The notes beneath the pieces were generated by a model that was given only the letters and a program-made list of their open reading frames with translations, was not told the DNA's origin and searched no databases. Shown in pieces: positions 16,579-24,544 of a stretch of 64,000 nt of DNA (the stretch's first letter is position 1; each line of letters starts with the position of its first letter). The position numbers were made by a program, and so were the translations under genes. Source of the DNA: Haloferula rosea (GTDB lineage: Bacteria; Verrucomicrobiota; Verrucomicrobiia; Verrucomicrobiales; Akkermansiaceae); the NCBI RefSeq assembly GCF_016595525.1, contig NZ_JAENII010000005.1, forward strand, positions 1 to 64,000. Direction: 5' to 3'.

Positions 16579-17397
16579 ATGAGTGAGCGGATCGAGTGCA
16601 AACCCACGCAGTGGTTCCTTTTGAGGGCCGCGGCGATGCTGCTGATGTTCGGCATTTTTGCCGGCATGTTTTTCAAGGACGGCAAATGGGGGTATCGCGA
16701 AAAGAACGTGTCGTACTACACGTGGCGCGCGGTCGAGGAAGCGGCAGCCAAGTTCGGCGAGGAGCAGTCGAAGATGACCCCGGCCGAGTGGAAGGAATAC
16801 GCGGAGAGCCAGACGCTCGATTTGCCCGAGGATCGCAGCATCCTTCCTGTTGGGACACCGGAGAGCCTGCCGTGGCCCGCGCTGTTGGCCGACTATGACG
16901 TCATGAAGGAGGGAATGGCGAATCCCAAGAAACTCCTTTTCGACCGCTACCGCGACGAGGTGGGAATGAAATACGACGCCCCTGACAAGGACTTTACGGC
17001 GGGCAAGATCTTCGAGCAGTGGGTGGTGTTCTGGATTTGCCTGGTGCTGACGCTGGGAGCTCTGATTGTGCTGCTGCGGACGATTTCGCGGAAGATGGTG
17101 CTTCATGGCACGACCTTCCAACCTGCCGGTGGCAAGCCGGTCGATATCGAGGATCTGGTGCGTCTGGACCTGCGGCGTTGGGACCGGAAGGGTCTGGCAT
17201 TTGCGTGGGCCAGATCGGGGAACGGGCCGGAGAGGAAGATCCGCATCGACGGGCTGACCTACGGTGGATTCAAGAAAGAGGAGGGCGAGCCGGCTGAGAA
17301 ATTGATGGAAGGCCTGAAGGCCGGCTTCAGCGGGGAACTCATCGAGTACGAGAGCGAGGAGGAGTCGGCGGAGGCGCCGGAGGCTGCTGGAAGCTGA
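16579..17397 (+). CDS. Hypothetical two-helix membrane protein
   Basis: The 272-residue protein has a first membrane helix at about residues 13-32 and a second at about 150-172. Between them lie about 115 residues rich in charged and aromatic positions (VSYYTWRAVEEAAAKFG). After the second helix comes a soluble segment with LRRWDRKGLAFAWA and IRIDGLTYGGF, then an acidic tail. This suggests an inner-membrane protein with one extracytoplasmic and one cytoplasmic domain. No family recognised. It precedes the lone acpP gene by 111 bp. Confidence 0.7.
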   Translation: MSERIECKPTQWFLLRAAAMLLMFGIFAGMFFKDGKWGYREKNVSYYTWRAVEEAAAKFGEEQSKMTPAEWKEYAESQTLDLPEDRSILPVGTPESLPWPALLADYDVMKEGMANPKKLLFDRYRDEVGMKYDAPDKDFTAGKIFEQWVVFWICLVLTLGALIVLLRTISRKMVLHGTTFQPAGGKPVDIEDLVRLDLRRWDRKGLAFAWARSGNGPERKIRIDGLTYGGFKKEEGEPAEKLMEGLKAGFSGELIEYESEEESAEAPEAAGS

Positions 17398-17508
17398 AGT
17401 TCACGGCCCGGGTGGGTCCCGGAGCGCGGCTTCTGCCACTTTTCGGGGTTGCCAAGATCGGCCCCCATCGCGTAAGCCGTTGCCAACGCAATTACCCCTG
17501 CAACATTT

Positions 17509-17751
17509 ATGTCAGACAAGACCATCGAAGAGCGTGTAAAGGACATCATCGTCGACCAACTCGGCGTCAACGCAGACCAAGTGAATCCGGACGCCAAGTT
17601 CATTGAGGACCTCGGCGCTGATTCGCTCGACACGGTTGAGCTCGTGATGGCTTTCGAAGAAGAGTTCGAAATCGAAGTGCCGGACGAAGAAGCTGAGAAG
17701 CTGACTTCCGTGGGTGACGTGAACGCGTATGTGACCAAGGCACTCGGCTGA
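17509..17751 (+). CDS. acpP: Acyl carrier protein
   Basis: An 80-residue acidic four-helix carrier. The phosphopantetheine attachment serine is in [18 protein letters not shown]. It carries growing acyl chains in type II fatty acid synthesis. In many genomes it sits between fabG and fabF; here it stands alone, with fabH at 60.2-61.2 kb and accA at 19.3-20.3 kb, and is closed by its own strong terminator. Confidence 0.97.
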   Translation: MSDKTIEERVKDIIVDQLGVNADQVNPDAKFIEDLGADSLDTVELVMAFEEEFEIEVPDEEAEKLTSVGDVNAYVTKALG

Positions 17752-17775
17752 TCCGACCGACGGATTGATTTTTTC

Positions 17776-17814
17776 AACGGGCGGTCCCCATTTCCGGGTC
17801 CGCCCGTTTTCTTT
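17776..17814 (+). terminator. Rho-independent terminator of acpP
   Basis: AACGGGCGG (17776-17784) pairs with CCGCCCGTT (17800-17808), with further C/G pairing inside the loop, followed by TTTTCTTT. It lies 25 bp after the acpP stop. Confidence 0.85.
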
Positions 17815-17846
17815 GCAGTCCTCTGGTTCTGGAGGAGACTGAAGCC

Positions 17847-18383
17847 ATGCATTCACCCGACGACGTACAGTATGCGATGGAGACCACCCGGGTCCTGCTG
17901 GAGCCGGACCGGCGCATCGATACCTTTGGGGACACCAACTTCGAGTTCCTGCTCCTCAGCGAGCTGATGGACGATGCTGGGAAGATCCGGGTCAGAACGG
18001 GGGGCGTGGAAGCGATGCGTCCCCGTTTGGTCAAGCCGGATGGCATGGCCGACATCGAGCTCGAGGGATTCGGTGAGGAAGCTCGTGAGCGTTTCGATCG
18101 TCTGGTGGCCCATATGCGGCAGCAGGGTCAGGAACTGGCTTTCCTGAATTACGGGTTCCGATTCAAGCGTGGCGACGTGCGTGAGGAACTCGTGCATGAC
18201 TCGCTTGTGGCCGTCCGGGACCGGGTGCTGGAGGAGGCCCGAGAGGTCGGGAATCCGGCCCAGGTCATCATCGAAGGCGTGGATGACGCGTGGGAGGTCT
18301 CGATCTTCAAGTTTACTCTGGAAATGATCCACCAGTCGGTGCCGATCAATCGATTCGACTTCCAGCGGCGGGGGCTTCTCTGA
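17847..18383 (+). CDS. Conserved-looking hypothetical protein
   Basis: The 178-residue soluble protein has no signal peptide or membrane helix. It is rich in acidic and arginine residues (LEPDRRIDTFGDTNFEFLL, RPRLVKPDGMADIELEGFG). I recall similar proteins only as uncharacterised entries from planctomycetes and verrucomicrobia. It sits 14 bp before the LysM-protein gene, which suggests an operon. No catalytic motif is apparent, so no function is proposed. Confidence 0.65.
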   Translation: MHSPDDVQYAMETTRVLLEPDRRIDTFGDTNFEFLLLSELMDDAGKIRVRTGGVEAMRPRLVKPDGMADIELEGFGEEARERFDRLVAHMRQQGQELAFLNYGFRFKRGDVREELVHDSLVAVRDRVLEEAREVGNPAQVIIEGVDDAWEVSIFKFTLEMIHQSVPINRFDFQRRGLL

Positions 18384-18397
18384 ATGATGGAGCGCAG

Positions 18398-19285
18398 ATG
18401 AGCCTTTGGACCCTGATCCGGATCGTGGCCGGTCTTGTGGTGGTGGCGGTGATCATTTTCACCGCCCTGATGGTTCGCCATGTGCGCGAGGAACCGCTTG
18501 GTGGGTGGTTTTCGCAGGTGATACCGGTGGATTTCGAGGCCCAGCCGATGTTGGCGCTTCCCGCGGCGGAGGGTGATCTGCCGGAGATTGACCCGGGGGC
18601 CAAGGTGTTTGAGAAGGGGCGTGAGTTGGTTGCCGTCGGCGACTTGGTCGGGGCGAGAGACCGCTTCCGGACCGTGGTCAGCATCTATCCGCGCTCGAAG
18701 GCTGCGCCTGAAGCACGCCGGATCGTCGGGGAAATGAATCTGGATGACCTGCTTTCAACCCGTCGGATGGAGAACAAGGTGGTGCACGAGGTGGTCCGGG
18801 GTGATTCGTATCTGGGCATTGCCGGCAAGCACGACACGAGCCTGGACCTGATCATGCATTTCAACGGGCTGATGGACCTCAAGTCGTTGCAGCCCGGGGA
18901 TGAATTGATCGTGATGCCGCTGAATTTCCGCATCCTCGTCGAGCCAAAGAAGGAACTTCTGTCGCTCTGGGACGGAGGGCGGTTCATCAAGGCCTATCCC
19001 TTGTTGGCTGTCGTGGGAGCCCCGGGAGGGGACCAGAAAACCAAGATCAACGGGAAAAGCGCGGTGAGGGACGGGAGACGCTACCCTCCGGCCTCCGAGG
19101 GCTACCGGGGAGCGTCCAAGGTTCTCACGGTCGAGCGGATGCCGCTCCTGATTGCCGCACTGCCGGAAGAGACGGCTGTTGACGAACTGGCGAGGGGTTT
19201 CTACCTCGCCCCCGAAGACATGGAGGAACTCGCTCTCCTGACAAGAACAGGGAATGAGGTGGAAATCCGCTCGTCCGCCCGATAG
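18398..19285 (+). CDS. Membrane-anchored LysM protein with a degenerate L,D-transpeptidase-like C-terminus
   Basis: A 295-residue protein. ATG 18398 follows GGAG at 18388-18391. It has one N-terminal membrane helix (residues about 6-25), a short helical repeat (VFEKGRELVAVGDLVGARDRF), then a LysM peptidoglycan-binding domain (HEVVRGDSYLGIAGKHDTS to LQPGDELIVMP). The remainder reads like a YkuD domain: it begins ILVEPKKELLSLWDGG and ends with LAPEDMEELALLTRTGNEV, which corresponds to the strand after the catalytic motif. The SHGCIR block that should precede that end is absent. A cell-wall-binding role is likely, catalysis is not. Confidence 0.75.
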   Translation: MSLWTLIRIVAGLVVVAVIIFTALMVRHVREEPLGGWFSQVIPVDFEAQPMLALPAAEGDLPEIDPGAKVFEKGRELVAVGDLVGARDRFRTVVSIYPRSKAAPEARRIVGEMNLDDLLSTRRMENKVVHEVVRGDSYLGIAGKHDTSLDLIMHFNGLMDLKSLQPGDELIVMPLNFRILVEPKKELLSLWDGGRFIKAYPLLAVVGAPGGDQKTKINGKSAVRDGRRYPPASEGYRGASKVLTVERMPLLIAALPEETAVDELARGFYLAPEDMEELALLTRTGNEVEIRSSAR

Positions 19286-19312
19286 AGTCCCGCCAGCCGC
19301 CCTACCGAACCG

Positions 19313-20284
19313 ATGCAGTTGCTCGAATTTGAAAAGCCAATCGTTGAACTCGAACGCGAGTTGGAGAAGCTCCGCGCCAAGGCGGACTCACAGGATATCG
19401 ACATGTCCGGTGAAATCTCTACGATGGAAGCCAAGCTCGCGGAGACGAAGCGCGAGATCTATCAGAACCTGACTCCGTGGCAGCGCGTGCAGATCGCCCG
19501 ACATACCCAGCGCCCGTTCATGCTCGATTACCTCGCGCATGCGTTCACGGATTTCTACGAACTGCATGGTGACCGTCATGTGGGCGACGATCACGCGATG
19601 CCGGGTGGATTCGCCCATATCGGCGGTCGCAGTGTGGTTGTGATCGGCCATCAGAAGGGCCGCGATACGAAGGAGAACCTGAAGCGCAACTTCGGCAGCG
19701 CCCACCCGGAAGGCTATCGGAAGTCGTTGCGGCTGATGAAGCTGGCCGAGAAATTCAACCTGCCGGTGATCGCGATGATCGACACGCCGGGCGCCTATCC
19801 GGGGATTGGTGCGGAGGAGCGCAACATCGCCGAGGCGATTGCCTTCAACCTGCGTGAGATGATGCTGCTCAAGGTGCCGGTCGTGGCCGTCGTCCTCGGT
19901 GAGGGTGGATCCGGTGGGGCGCTGGGCATCGGTGTCGCCGATCGGGTGCTGATGCTGGAGAATGCCTATTATTCGGTCATCAGCCCGGAAGGGTGCGCTG
20001 CGATCCTGTGGAAGCACCGCAAGCACGCTCCGGAGGCAGCCGAGGCCATGAAACTTTCCGCTCCCGATCTGCTCAAGCTCGAGTTGATCGATGCGGTGAT
20101 CCCAGAACCGGAGGGCGGTGCCCACCAGAACCACGAGTTGGCCGCGCTGGGTTTGCAGCAGGCCATTCTGGCACAGCTGGAAGAACTCGAAGCCCTGCCG
20201 GTTTCCAAGCTGCTTGATCAAAGATACGAGAAGTATCGTAAGTTCGGCGAATGGGCCGAACAGCTCGGTGAAGCTGCTGAGTGA
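19313..20284 (+). CDS. accA: Acetyl-CoA carboxylase carboxyltransferase subunit alpha
   Basis: A 323-residue subunit that, with AccD, transfers the carboxyl group from biotin to acetyl-CoA to make malonyl-CoA. Typical landmarks are LEFEKPIVELERELEKLR at the N-terminus, TPWQRVQIARHTQRP, DTPGAYPGIGAEERN, GEGGSGGALGIGVADRVL and SVISPEGCAAILWK. Length matches the family. accD and the biotin carboxylase genes are not in the window. The upstream LysM gene ends 27 bp earlier. Confidence 0.97.
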   Translation: MQLLEFEKPIVELERELEKLRAKADSQDIDMSGEISTMEAKLAETKREIYQNLTPWQRVQIARHTQRPFMLDYLAHAFTDFYELHGDRHVGDDHAMPGGFAHIGGRSVVVIGHQKGRDTKENLKRNFGSAHPEGYRKSLRLMKLAEKFNLPVIAMIDTPGAYPGIGAEERNIAEAIAFNLREMMLLKVPVVAVVLGEGGSGGALGIGVADRVLMLENAYYSVISPEGCAAILWKHRKHAPEAAEAMKLSAPDLLKLELIDAVIPEPEGGAHQNHELAALGLQQAILAQLEELEALPVSKLLDQRYEKYRKFGEWAEQLGEAAE

Positions 20285-20339
20285 GCGGGCGGCGCCGGGT
20301 GGTGATTCAGCTGGTCTTCCCTGTCCGGATGGTCGCTGA

Positions 20340-20377
20340 AAAGAAAACACCCCGTGGCATGATGATGCCAGGGGGTG
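20340..20377 (-). terminator. Rho-independent terminator of the small lipoprotein gene
   Basis: CACCCCGTGGCAT (20348-20360) pairs with ATGCCAGGGGGTG (20365-20377), 12 of 13 positions, over a GATG loop. On the minus strand it is followed by GTTTTCTTTTC, so it serves the gene at 20412-20681. It may also stop accA transcripts, although there is no T-run on the plus strand. Confidence 0.8.
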
Positions 20378-20411
20378 ATGAAAAAGCCTGTTGGGTTCAG
20401 GTCGATCCGGC

Positions 20412-20681
20412 TCAGGAGCGGCTTGCGTAGCCGGAGCGATAGCCTCGAGCGAAGGCGTCCTTCGTCGAGGAGTTGTACATGGTGCTGTACTTGCCGAAGT
20501 TGTTCTGGCGTCCTGACTTGGCGTCCTTGCGGCCCATCATGACCCCTTGGTCAAAGGCTTTGCGTTCGGAGTCGTTCGAAGCTTCGTTGAGCACGGCAGC
20601 GGTCGCGACGGCCCCGCAGGAGCTGAATGGGATGGTGGCGCAAGTGAGTGAGAGTGCGAGGAGGGCGAGTTTCAGTTTCAT
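20412..20681 (-). CDS. Small putative lipoprotein
   Basis: The 89-residue product has a lysine-led hydrophobic start and a lipobox-like IPFSSC, so Cys22 would be lipidated. The mature part is small and hydrophilic with Gly-x3-Gly spacing (FDQGVMMGRKDAKSGRQNN, FARGYRSGYASRS). No family recognised. It is flanked by a strong terminator and a 220-bp upstream gap in which I see no other gene. Confidence 0.7.
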   Translation of the reverse strand: MKLKLALLALSLTCATIPFSSCGAVATAAVLNEASNDSERKAFDQGVMMGRKDAKSGRQNNFGKYSTMYNSSTKDAFARGYRSGYASRS

Positions 20682-20901
20682 GGATGTATTGTCTTTCAGG
20701 TTGGGTCGATGGCTCTGGGAGAATCGGTTTTTCGGGGCTCATCGGAAATGCCCCATGGAAACGGTCAAGCCTTCCAGGATGCCTGGTGGGGCGGGCGCCG
20801 TCGGATGGACCATCGTAGGCTTTAGTGGATAGGATCTGAGGGTTGCTGACTCAAGCCTGAATCCGGGCGCTGCAGCCGTCGCCTGGGAGGTGGGGCTTGG
20901 T

Positions 20902-21414
20902 TCAGAGCTTCGCCGCCCAGAGGGCCGAGTGGATCTTGAAGTCGATCAGAGTGCCCTCGGATCCCTTGTCTTGGAGCCATTGGCGGACCTGGCTGAGTGG
21001 CACGTGATGGAGTTGAATGTCCTCGTTGCCGACGCCTCCGCCTTCGCCGGTGCGGGTCAGGCCGGTGGCCTGATAGATGTGGGTGACCTCGCTGGTCATG
21101 CCGGCGGAGGTGGGGGAACTCAGAAGGAGGGTGACGGATTCGGCCGAGTAGCCGGTCTCCTCGAGCAGCTCCCGACGGGCGGTTTCGGCGAGATCTTCAC
21201 CGTGGAATTCCTCCTCATCGCCAACGAGGCCAGCGGGGATTTCGATGACGCGACGTTGGAGGGGAATGCGGAATTGCTCAACCAGCAGGAGCTCGTCATC
21301 GGGAGTGATGGCCAGAATGCCGACGGCGGCCTCCGAATTCGGGCGCTGGACGTAGTCCCAGTGACCGTTGCGGCGGACGCTGAGCCAGCGTGTTTCAAAC
21401 AGGATTTCGCTCAT
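20902..21414 (-). CDS. Nudix hydrolase, ADP-ribose pyrophosphatase-like
   Basis: A 170-residue hydrolase of nucleoside-diphosphate-linked substrates. The Nudix box region reads AGLVGDEEE, a 4-residue insert, then DLAETARRELLEETGY, with the catalytic REL-EE intact. The preceding LLLVEQFRIPLQRRVIEIPAG is characteristic of the ADP-ribose pyrophosphatase subgroup. ATG 21414 gives the expected short N-terminus. It is divergent from the EboD-like gene, 57 bp apart. Confidence 0.88.
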   Translation of the reverse strand: MSEILFETRWLSVRRNGHWDYVQRPNSEAAVGILAITPDDELLLVEQFRIPLQRRVIEIPAGLVGDEEEFHGEDLAETARRELLEETGYSAESVTLLLSSPTSAGMTSEVTHIYQATGLTRTGEGGGVGNEDIQLHHVPLSQVRQWLQDKGSEGTLIDFKIHSALWAAKL

Positions 21415-21471
21415 TCGGTCTAAGAATCGTTGGCTTGGAGACGTAAAAGGAGGCAGTTTCACCCGCGCCCG

Positions 21472-22662
21472 ATGTCCCGACACGATTTCCAGATTCCCGT
21501 CAGCTTCAAGCACCGCGTTTGTTTCACGCGCGAGGCGTTCGCGACGGGCAATGCCCTGCTCGCGGATTTGTTGAGCGAGGGGGGTGGCCGAAGGGTGCTG
21601 GTTCTCGTCGAGGAAGCCGTGGCGGAAGCGTGGCCTGAGCTGTCGAAGCAGGTGGAAGGTTACTTCGCGGACCTCGGCTTCGATTGGCGTGGGTTGACGG
21701 TGCTTCCGGGCGGTGAGGAGGTGAAAGTGGACGATGCCTTGGTCAACCGGGTGTGGGAGATCATCGATCGTCAGCACATCGATCGCCATTCCTATGTGAT
21801 CACGATCGGTGGTGGCGCGTTTCTCGATGCGACGGGGTATGCGGTGGCGACGGCTCACCGCGGTGTGCGGCTGGTGCGTTTCCCGACGACCACGCTTTCG
21901 CAGGACGACAGTGGGGTCGGGGTGAAGTGCGCGATCAATGGATTCGGCAAGAAGAACTGGATTGGTGCATTCGCGGTTCCCTATGCGGTGGTGAACGATT
22001 TCGAGTTCTTGCAGAGCCAGGATGAAACGACCTGCCGCGATGGGCTGATCGAGGCGGTGAAGGTTTCGCTGGTGAAGGACGGGGAGTTCTTTTCGTGGAT
22101 CCAGTCGAAGGTGGAGGATCTGGCCGAATTGGAACGGGAGGCTCTCGAGGAGTGTGTGCAGCGTTCGGCGCTTGCCCACGCCACCCACATCGCGCAAGGC
22201 GGAGATCCTTTTGAAACGGGAAGCAGTCGCCCCTTGGACTTCGGTCACTGGGCGGCGCACAAGCTCGAGCAGCTGAGTGGCTTCAGTGTGAGCCATGCGC
22301 AGGCGGTGTCGATCGGCCTGGCTCTGGATACGCTGTATTCAGCGCGTTGCGGATTGCTTCGTGAGTGTGATGCCGAGCGGGTGATGGATGTGCTCGATGG
22401 TCTCGGAATGCCGATCTGGCATGACGACATGGACCAGCGGGATGCCTCCGGGCGGCGATTGATTCATGAGGGGCTTGAGGAATTCCGCGAGCATCTCGGG
22501 GGGGAGTTGACGGTGCTTCTGCTGCGTGAGCTCGGTCGGGGGCAGGACGTGCACCATCTGGATGAGGGTCTGGTCGATGCGTGTCTGGATGACTTGAAAC
22601 GCAGGCATCGAATCCGTCACGCGGAGGATGGTGAGGAAGTGGAAAGCGCGGACGCCTCGTAG
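21472..22662 (+). CDS. EboD-like 3-dehydroquinate synthase homologue
   Basis: The 396-residue protein belongs to the sugar-phosphate cyclase superfamily but differs from true AroB. It has the NAD-binding TIGGGAFLDATGY, PTTTLSQDDSGVGVKCAIN and zinc-ligand positions in GLIEAVKVSLVKDG, LDFGHWAAHKLEQ and SVSHAQAVSIGLA. The window also has a standard aroB (38282-39361), so this copy is unlikely to serve the shikimate pathway. The closest group I recall is EboD, from a cluster for export of a prenylated product, but no other ebo gene is adjacent. AAGGAGG lies 19 bp before ATG 21472, an unusually long spacing. Confidence 0.75.
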   Translation: MSRHDFQIPVSFKHRVCFTREAFATGNALLADLLSEGGGRRVLVLVEEAVAEAWPELSKQVEGYFADLGFDWRGLTVLPGGEEVKVDDALVNRVWEIIDRQHIDRHSYVITIGGGAFLDATGYAVATAHRGVRLVRFPTTTLSQDDSGVGVKCAINGFGKKNWIGAFAVPYAVVNDFEFLQSQDETTCRDGLIEAVKVSLVKDGEFFSWIQSKVEDLAELEREALEECVQRSALAHATHIAQGGDPFETGSSRPLDFGHWAAHKLEQLSGFSVSHAQAVSIGLALDTLYSARCGLLRECDAERVMDVLDGLGMPIWHDDMDQRDASGRRLIHEGLEEFREHLGGELTVLLLRELGRGQDVHHLDEGLVDACLDDLKRRHRIRHAEDGEEVESADAS

Positions 22663-22711
22663 TTCCGTTCTGTGGAGGGGGAGGTGCGGTCCGCTGGAGT
22701 GGCGGACCGGT

Positions 22712-23116
22712 TCAATCGTCCCGGCCCGGGCCTTTGCGGAGTTGCTTCTTTTTGGAGAGCAATCGTTTGTCGGCGATCGATCGTTGTTTGGAGCGTCTTG
22801 ATCGCCGGCGTTTCTGACGGCGGATTTTTTCAATCTCCTGCTGCCGTTTGGAAGCCTTGCCGAGGCGTCGTTCGTCGAGTTCGTCGCAGAGTTCCTTGCG
22901 CGCGTGATAGCGGTTGGTTTCGCGTGAGCGCGACGACTGGTTCTTGATCTCGATCCCGGTTGGTTCGTGCTTCAGATAGACGCAGCTGTGGGTCTTGTTG
23001 ATCTTCTGTCCGCCGGCTCCGGAGCCGAGGATGAACTTTTCGACGAGATCGGCCTCAAGGATTCCCATCCGGGCCATCCTTGCTTCGAGAGAGGCTTGTT
23101 TCTCGGCGCTGATCAC
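22712..23116 (-). CDS. Peptide chain release factor-like protein (ArfB/YaeJ-type GGQ domain)
   Basis: The 134-residue protein contains a class-I release factor catalytic domain, with the peptidyl-tRNA hydrolysis motif in GSGAGGQKINKTHS, and no stop-codon-recognition domain. The C-terminus is a strongly basic helix (RRQKRRRSRRSKQR), as in ArfB/YaeJ, where the tail enters the empty mRNA channel of stalled ribosomes. A role in ribosome rescue is likely. Start is GTG 23116. It is last in a minus-strand run after panB, 51 bp downstream. Confidence 0.85.
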   Translation of the reverse strand: MISAEKQASLEARMARMGILEADLVEKFILGSGAGGQKINKTHSCVYLKHEPTGIEIKNQSSRSRETNRYHARKELCDELDERRLGKASKRQQEIEKIRRQKRRRSRRSKQRSIADKRLLSKKKQLRKGPGRDD

Positions 23117-23167
23117 GACCGAACATCGAATACCGAAGGTCGCGCGTCCAACTTCGAATGAGGCGGG

Positions 23168-23935
23168 CTATGCCGAGTGGACCCGCGAGACGTAGGCTTT
23201 GGCCGCGGAGACGATCTGCGGGGCGATATCGGCTTCAGGCCGGGCAAAGGGAGGGACGAACCACGGGTAGGAGCCGATCAGGTCGGTGATCACGGCGACT
23301 TCGCCGTCACAGGTAGCGTCGCCGCAGCCGATGCCGATGGTGGGCACTTCGATTGCCTGGCTCAGGTCGCGGGCGGTGTCGGCCACCACGCTTTCGAGCA
23401 CAATGGCGAAGACACCAGCCTCGATGAGCGCCTTGGCACCTTCGTGAAGTGCCTCCGCCTGCTCCGGGGTCTTGCCCTTCTTTTTGTAGCCACCTTCCTC
23501 GATGACGCGCTGGGGGAGCATGCCGAGGTGACCACAAACGGGGATGCCGGCTGCGGTGATGGCCTTTACTTTTTCGGCTTGTCGGATGCCGCCTTCGAGT
23601 TTGACGGCATCGGCCCCGGCAGCGACGAGTCGCTTGGCGGACTCGAGGGCGGTGGCGGGATCCGGATAGCTGTCGATGGGGAGGTCGCCGAGGACGAGTG
23701 CCTTGGGCTGGGCCCGTGCGACGGCGGCGGTGTGATGGAGCATGTGCTCGAGGGTGACATGGGTGGTGTCGGGAAAGCCGAGCACGACCATGCCGAGGGA
23801 GTCGCCGACCAGCATCAGATCGACCCCGGCTTCGTCGAGGAGCCGGGCGGTCGGGTAGTCGTATGCGGTGAGTGCGGCGATGGGTTCGCCGGACTTTCGA
23901 GCCCTGAGGGCGCTGGCTTTTTCTGAGCCGGTCAC
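23168..23935 (-). CDS. panB: 3-methyl-2-oxobutanoate hydroxymethyltransferase
   Basis: A 255-residue TIM-barrel enzyme that adds a hydroxymethyl group from methylene-tetrahydrofolate to alpha-ketoisovalerate, the first committed step to pantothenate. Recognisable stretches are LTAYDYPTARLLDEAGVD, VGDSLGMVVLG, KLEGG and the C-terminal ITDLIG. The start is GTG 23935. panC and panE are not in the window. It follows folK by 52 bp, a plausible link through the shared folate cofactor. Confidence 0.95.
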   Translation of the reverse strand: MTGSEKASALRARKSGEPIAALTAYDYPTARLLDEAGVDLMLVGDSLGMVVLGFPDTTHVTLEHMLHHTAAVARAQPKALVLGDLPIDSYPDPATALESAKRLVAAGADAVKLEGGIRQAEKVKAITAAGIPVCGHLGMLPQRVIEEGGYKKKGKTPEQAEALHEGAKALIEAGVFAIVLESVVADTARDLSQAIEVPTIGIGCGDATCDGEVAVITDLIGSYPWFVPPFARPEADIAPQIVSAAKAYVSRVHSA

Positions 23936-23987
23936 GCGGGGAGATTGGAGGGGAATGGAGGGGGCGGCAAGGCGGAGGGTGATCCAA

Positions 23988-24497
23988 CTACCAGCGGCTG
24001 TGCTGTTTTTCGAGTGGGGCTTCGCTCGAGGGAAGGGTGGTCAGCAGGTGCCGGGTGGTTTGGGATTGGCCGGGAATGATCAGGTCGGGCCGGATTTCAG
24101 CCAGCGGCTCGAGGACGAATCGTCGCTGGGCGAGACGCGGATGGGGCAGCTCGAGCTGCGGGAGGTGGATCTGCTGATCGCCGAAGTAGAGCAGGTCGAG
24201 ATCGAGCGTGCGTGGGGCGTTCGGGGTGCCGTCGCGCACCCTGCCGAGGGCGAGTTCGATCGACTGGGTGTGAGCGAGGAGTTCGCTGGGGCTGCCCGGG
24301 TAGCTGAACTCGACCACGGTATTCAGGAAGTCCGGGGAGTCGTCCGGGCAGGCGACCGGTGCGGTCTGATAGATGGAGGCCTGCAGGAAGGCATCGCCGG
24401 GAAGGGCGAGTTGCTGGAGCCGATCGCGCGCCGCCTGCAGGTGGGCGAGGCGGTCCCCGAGGTTCGAGCCCAGTGCGATGGCGGTGCGGCAGGCCAT
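23988..24497 (-). CDS. folK: 2-amino-4-hydroxy-6-hydroxymethyldihydropteridine pyrophosphokinase
   Basis: A 169-residue HPPK that pyrophosphorylates the pterin precursor in folate synthesis. The family markers ALGSNLGDR, PRTLDLDLLYFG and LPHPRLAQRRFVLEPLAEI are all present, including the two catalytic Asp residues in DLDLLYF. It lies between dapB (47 bp upstream) and panB in the minus-strand biosynthetic run. Another folate gene, folE2, is at 48.2 kb. Confidence 0.95.
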   Translation of the reverse strand: MACRTAIALGSNLGDRLAHLQAARDRLQQLALPGDAFLQASIYQTAPVACPDDSPDFLNTVVEFSYPGSPSELLAHTQSIELALGRVRDGTPNAPRTLDLDLLYFGDQQIHLPQLELPHPRLAQRRFVLEPLAEIRPDLIIPGQSQTTRHLLTTLPSSEAPLEKQHSRW

Positions 24498-24544
24498 GGA
24501 TGATGGGGCGGGTTGAAAACCCGCGTTCCTGAGTGGGGTGCAGC

